Below are positions 11,961 to 14,937 of a stretch of 14,937 bases of DNA, piece by piece. How positions within the stretch are numbered: position 1 is the stretch's first letter; each line of letters opens with the position of its first letter. The DNA comes from an uncultured Clostridia bacterium (GTDB taxonomy: Bacteria; Bacillota; Clostridia; Christensenellales; Aristaeellaceae): positions 1-14,937 of the forward strand of contig CAKUOX010000058.1 in NCBI GenBank assembly GCA_934670175.1, in the 5' to 3' direction. The notes under the pieces were generated by a model. It was not told the origin of the DNA. It searched no databases and saw nothing but the letters and a program-made list of their open reading frames with translations. The translations under genes were made by a program, and so were the position numbers.

Positions 11961-13796
11961 TTGAGCAGACTGGATATTAAAACCGCAAGCAAAGCCCAGA
12001 CCGTCGTGGATCATCTTTACAAGGACATGGAGCGCAGAATTGCGTCCAGCCCTCCTGGATTGTGCCCCATTGATATGTCGCTGACCTTTTTGCAGCTGTG
12101 TCATGCCCAGTCGTGCGGCAAATGCGTTCCCTGCCGCATCGGCCTCGGTCAGCTTGCTGTGCTGATGGGCCAAATTCTCGATGGCACGGGTTCCATGCTG
12201 ACGATCGACACCATCGAAAAAACGGCGCGCGCGATTGTCGCTTCCGCCGACTGCGCCATCGGCCGCGATGCGGCGCAGCTGGTGCTGAGCGGCTTCGAGG
12301 GCTTCCGCGATGACTATGTGAACCATGTCCGGCACCACAGGTGCCTCGCCTCGCTGCAAAACCCGGTTCCCTGCGTTTCGCTGTGTCCCGCAGGCGTCGA
12401 TGTTCCGGGCTATGTTGCGCTTGTGCGTGAAGGGCGATATGCGGACGCGGTGCGCCTCATTCGAAAGGACAATCCCATGCCGACCGCCTGCGCGTATATC
12501 TGCGAGCATCCCTGCGAGGCGCGCTGCCGCCGCAATATGGTGGACGCGCCCATCAATATCCGTGGGCTCAAGCGCTACGCCGTGGATCACGCGGGAGATG
12601 TTCCGAATCCGCCCTGCGAAGCGGCCACCGGCAAGCGCATCGCCATCATTGGCGGTGGGCCGAGCGGCCTTTCCTGCGCGTATTATCTGCGCCTTATGGG
12701 GCACTGCGTGACCATTTTTGAGGAGAAGAAGCAGCTCGGCGGCATGCTCCGCTACGGCATTCCAGCCTATCGCTTCCCGCGCGAAAAGCTGGACGCGGAA
12801 ATCGCCTCCATTTTGTCCACCGGCGTCGAAGTACATACCGGCGTGACGATTGGAAAGGATATTTCCTTCGAACAGCTGCACAGGGACTATGACTGCCTGT
12901 ATGTAGCCATCGGCGCACATACGGACAAGAAGACCGGCATTCCGGGCGAGAACAGCAAAAACGTCATGTCCGCCGTCGAAATGCTGCGTGCCATCGGCGA
13001 CAATATCATGCCGGACTTTACCGGCAAGCGCGTCGTGGTCATTGGCGGCGGCAATGTGGCGATGGATGTAACAAGGAGCTCCGTGCGCCTCGGCGCCGCC
13101 AGCGTCACCTGCGTCTACCGCCGGAGAATTGAGGATATGACCGCGCTGCCCGACGAGGTGCAGGGCGCGATTGCCGAAGGTGCGGAGATTCGCGAGCTCT
13201 GCGCGCCGGTACGCATCGAAGCGAACGAAGCGGGCGAAGTCGCCGCGCTCTGGGTGCAGCCGCAGATCATCGGCTTTGCGGATAAGTCCGGCCGACCCCG
13301 TCCAGAGGCGGCGAGCCTCCCCGAGGAGCGGATTTTGGCGGATGTGATCGTTGTCGCCATCGGCCAGGGTGTGGAAATTGCGGGCTTTGAACAGACCGGC
13401 ATCCCCATTCGGCGCGGCACGTTCATAACAGAAAGCTCCAGCCAGGTAGACAACATGGAAAACGTGTTCGCCGGCGGTGACTGCGTGACGGGACCGGCGA
13501 CGGCCATCCGCGCGATTGCCGCGGGCAAGGTCGCGGCGGCGAACATCGACGAGCAGCTGGGCTTCCATCACGAGATCCGCACCGACGTGGAAATCCCCGC
13601 GCCGCACCTGGGGGTATGTCCCGCGCGTGGGCGCGTCAACACCAAGGAGCGCGAGGCTGCGCAGCGCAAGGGCGATTTTGAGGACATCGAATGCGGCATG
13701 ACGTGTGAAGAAGCCTGCGCGGAGAGCTCCCGTTGCCTGCGCTGCGACCACTTCGGCTACGGTATTTTCAAAGGAGGGCGGATTGAAAGATGGTAA
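11961..13796 (+). CDS. NuoF-type Fe-S / GltD-like NAD(P)H flavoprotein, hydrogenase partner
   Basis: About 611 aa, numbered here from the TTG start. Residues 1-125 resemble the 4Fe-4S end of NuoF/HydB (SCGKCVPCRIG at 51-61; Cys52, Cys55, Cys58 and Cys98) without the FMN/NADH domain. Residues 128-210 are the two-cluster domain of glutamate synthase small subunit (CVSLCPAGVDVPGYV from 138; CAYICEHPCEARC 177-189). Then come an FAD site (IIGGGPSGLS 229-238), an NAD(P) site (VVIGGGNVAMD 359-369, with VYRRR at 385-389) and a second FAD segment with VFAGGDCVTGPATAI (502-516). A Cys-rich tail ends in RCLRCD. It should pass electrons between NAD(P)H and the following hydrogenase, in the cytoplasm. AAGGAG ten bases upstream favours TTG 11961; GTG 11925 is in frame but has no good ribosome site. 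No glutamate synthase large subunit is nearby. Confidence 0.9.
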   Translation: MSRLDIKTASKAQTVVDHLYKDMERRIASSPPGLCPIDMSLTFLQLCHAQSCGKCVPCRIGLGQLAVLMGQILDGTGSMLTIDTIEKTARAIVASADCAIGRDAAQLVLSGFEGFRDDYVNHVRHHRCLASLQNPVPCVSLCPAGVDVPGYVALVREGRYADAVRLIRKDNPMPTACAYICEHPCEARCRRNMVDAPINIRGLKRYAVDHAGDVPNPPCEAATGKRIAIIGGGPSGLSCAYYLRLMGHCVTIFEEKKQLGGMLRYGIPAYRFPREKLDAEIASILSTGVEVHTGVTIGKDISFEQLHRDYDCLYVAIGAHTDKKTGIPGENSKNVMSAVEMLRAIGDNIMPDFTGKRVVVIGGGNVAMDVTRSSVRLGAASVTCVYRRRIEDMTALPDEVQGAIAEGAEIRELCAPVRIEANEAGEVAALWVQPQIIGFADKSGRPRPEAASLPEERILADVIVVAIGQGVEIAGFEQTGIPIRRGTFITESSSQVDNMENVFAGGDCVTGPATAIRAIAAGKVAAANIDEQLGFHHEIRTDVEIPAPHLGVCPARGRVNTKEREAAQRKGDFEDIECGMTCEEACAESSRCLRCDHFGYGIFKGGRIERW

Positions 13797-14937
13797 CGCT
13801 GACGATAAACGGCAGGAGCGTTTGCGTGCCGGAGGGAACCAGCATTCTCGAGGCCGCACGCACGGCCAATATGGAAATCCCCACGCTCTGCTATCTCAAG
13901 GATCTCAACGAGATCGGCGCGTGCCGCATCTGCATGGTTGAGGTCGAGGGGCAGGACACGCTGGTCGCCGCGTGCGACAATGCGGTTCGAGAGGGCATGG
14001 TCGTTTACACCAATTCCCAGAAGGTTCGCATGACGCGCCGCGTGAATCTGCAGCTGCTGCTGAGCCAGCACGATGTGAATTGCGTCAAATGTACGCGCAG
14101 CGGCAACTGCAAGCTCCAGAGGCTCGCCAACGACTACAACCTGCTCGGCGCGCCCTATCAGAAAAAACTGCGCCCGGCAGCTGTGGATTATTCCGCGCCC
14201 ATTCTGCGCTTTGAAAACCGCTGCGTGAAGTGTATGCGCTGCGTGCAGGTCTGCGACAAGATGCAGGGCGTCCATATCTGGGATCTGGTCGGCACCGGCT
14301 CCCGCACCACCGTCGGTCCGGTGCGGGCGAACAGCCTTTCCACGTCCCTTTGCACCTACTGCGGACAGTGCGTAACCCACTGTCCGGTTGGCGCGCTGGA
14401 AGAACGGGACGATACCGACCACGTCTATCGAATGCTGGCGGATCCGTCGCTCACGACGGTTGTACAGGTGGCTCCCGCCGTCCGCGCAGCATGGGCGGAG
14501 TATTTCGGCCTCACGCCGGAGCAGGTCACGCCGGGCGTGCTGGCATCTGCGCTGCGCCAGCTGGGCTTCGACTATGTGTTCGACACCAATTTCAGCGCCG
14601 ATCTGACCATCATGGAAGAGGGCAGCGAATTTATTGAACGCTTTACGCACAGGGGCGCGTATCCCTGGCCGATGTTCACATCCTGCTGTCCCGGGTGGGT
14701 TCGGTTCGTAAAGGGACAGTTTCCTCAATTCGCGGGGAATCTGTCCACGGCAAAGTCGCCGCAGCAGATGTTTGGCGCGGTCGCCAAGAGCTACTTTGCA
14801 GAAAAGATCGGCGTCGATCCCAAAAACATGCGCGTCGTTTCCGTCATGCCGTGTACCTCAAAAAAGGCGGAGGCGGCGCTTCCGACGATGAAAGACGCCT
14901 GCGGCGATCCCGACGTGGACGTCGTCATCACCACGCG
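13790..14937 (+). CDS. [FeFe] hydrogenase catalytic subunit, group A (partial, 3' end outside window)
   Basis: 382 full codons are present. Reversible H2 oxidation/proton reduction. Cluster domains in order: NuoG-like [2Fe-2S] (Cys34, Cys45, Cys48, Cys62), His-Cys 4Fe-4S (His94, Cys98, Cys101, Cys107), and a two-cluster ferredoxin domain (Cys145/148/151/155 and Cys188/191/194/198). The H-cluster domain begins at about 222 (VVQVAPAVRAAW): L1 is FTSCCPGW (296-303), including the proton-transfer Cys299 and ligand Cys300; L2 is MPCTSKKAEA (353-362). L3 and the last ligand lie beyond the window. The domain set matches the long, M3-type catalytic subunit. ATG 13790 overlaps the preceding stop by 7 bases and is the only possible start (in-frame stop two codons up); its ribosome site, GGAGG at 13773-13777, is distant. 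Probably hydA, of the NAD(P)H-linked or glutamate-synthase-linked type. Confidence 0.95.
   Translation, partial: MVTLTINGRSVCVPEGTSILEAARTANMEIPTLCYLKDLNEIGACRICMVEVEGQDTLVAACDNAVREGMVVYTNSQKVRMTRRVNLQLLLSQHDVNCVKCTRSGNCKLQRLANDYNLLGAPYQKKLRPAAVDYSAPILRFENRCVKCMRCVQVCDKMQGVHIWDLVGTGSRTTVGPVRANSLSTSLCTYCGQCVTHCPVGALEERDDTDHVYRMLADPSLTTVVQVAPAVRAAWAEYFGLTPEQVTPGVLASALRQLGFDYVFDTNFSADLTIMEEGSEFIERFTHRGAYPWPMFTSCCPGWVRFVKGQFPQFAGNLSTAKSPQQMFGAVAKSYFAEKIGVDPKNMRVVSVMPCTSKKAEAALPTMKDACGDPDVDVVITT

Noticed and set aside
11087..11992. N-terminal extension of the ECF-S-like membrane protein frame
   Set aside because: It runs antisense through the Crp/Fnr gene. GGAGG before ATG 11086 and the intergenic promoter place the start there.
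11919..13859. 646-aa leftward frame opposite the GltD-like flavoprotein
   Set aside because: No recognisable domain; the opposite strand carries all cofactor motifs and Cys clusters.
1..14937. CRISPR array, transposase, integrase or phage structural genes
   Set aside because: No regularly spaced repeats, DDE/tyrosine recombinase motifs or phage structural genes are visible on either strand.

Overview
The window looks like chromosomal DNA from a GC-rich, strictly anaerobic Clostridia-class Firmicute (Bacillota), possibly a gut or rumen lineage near Christensenellales. The evidence is a Gram-positive gene set (ScpA, DUF975, VanW and PrsA-like exported proteins), strong AGGAGG-type ribosome sites, TTG/GTG starts, a run of sigma-A-type promoters with 17-bp spacers, and a ferredoxin-rich [FeFe] hydrogenase. 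The placement is inferred from content only; no 16S gene is present.

Layout. (1) Bases 1-4440 are read leftward: a site-2 protease-like M50 membrane protein and scpA form an operon, followed by an exported tandem VanW-domain protein and a secreted PrsA-like parvulin foldase with its own promoter. (2) At 4441-4587 back-to-back promoters drive the M50-scpA operon leftward and a DUF975 membrane protein with a large extra C-terminal domain rightward. (3) At 5938-6276 two genes converge; the gap holds an inverted, about 93% identical copy of the repeat at bases 1-193. The repeat is a chain of hairpins with one compensatory base-pair change. (4) At 6277-8994, leftward, lie a secreted InlB-repeat-type protein with its own promoter, then the overlapping operon rsuA-like / rsmC-like / small membrane protein. 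(5) At 9087-9379 a consensus promoter, two tRNA-Ser genes (UGA, GCU) and a strong terminator form a compact RNA operon. (6) At 9380-10502 the DNA is AT-richer and contains thyX, a possible 26-aa ORF, and a promoter plus ribosome site feeding only the first 40 codons of a dihydrolipoamide-dehydrogenase-type flavoprotein, probably a remnant. (7) At 10553-14937 is a redox module: a small ECF-S-like membrane protein, a divergent Crp/Fnr regulator, a NuoF-iron-sulfur/GltD fusion flavoprotein, and the start of an [FeFe] hydrogenase that runs off the end.

How it fits together. The GltD-like fusion and the hydrogenase overlap by 7 bases and probably form one complex that exchanges electrons between NAD(P)H and H2. 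The Crp/Fnr protein is encoded just upstream. An inverted repeat in the divergent intergenic region sits 41.5 bases upstream of the predicted start of the membrane-protein transcript, the classic position for an activator of this family, and that promoter lacks a recognisable -35. The most unusual items are the structured repeat, the activator-site geometry, the split parvulin, the Cys-less double VanW protein and the noncanonical ThyX.
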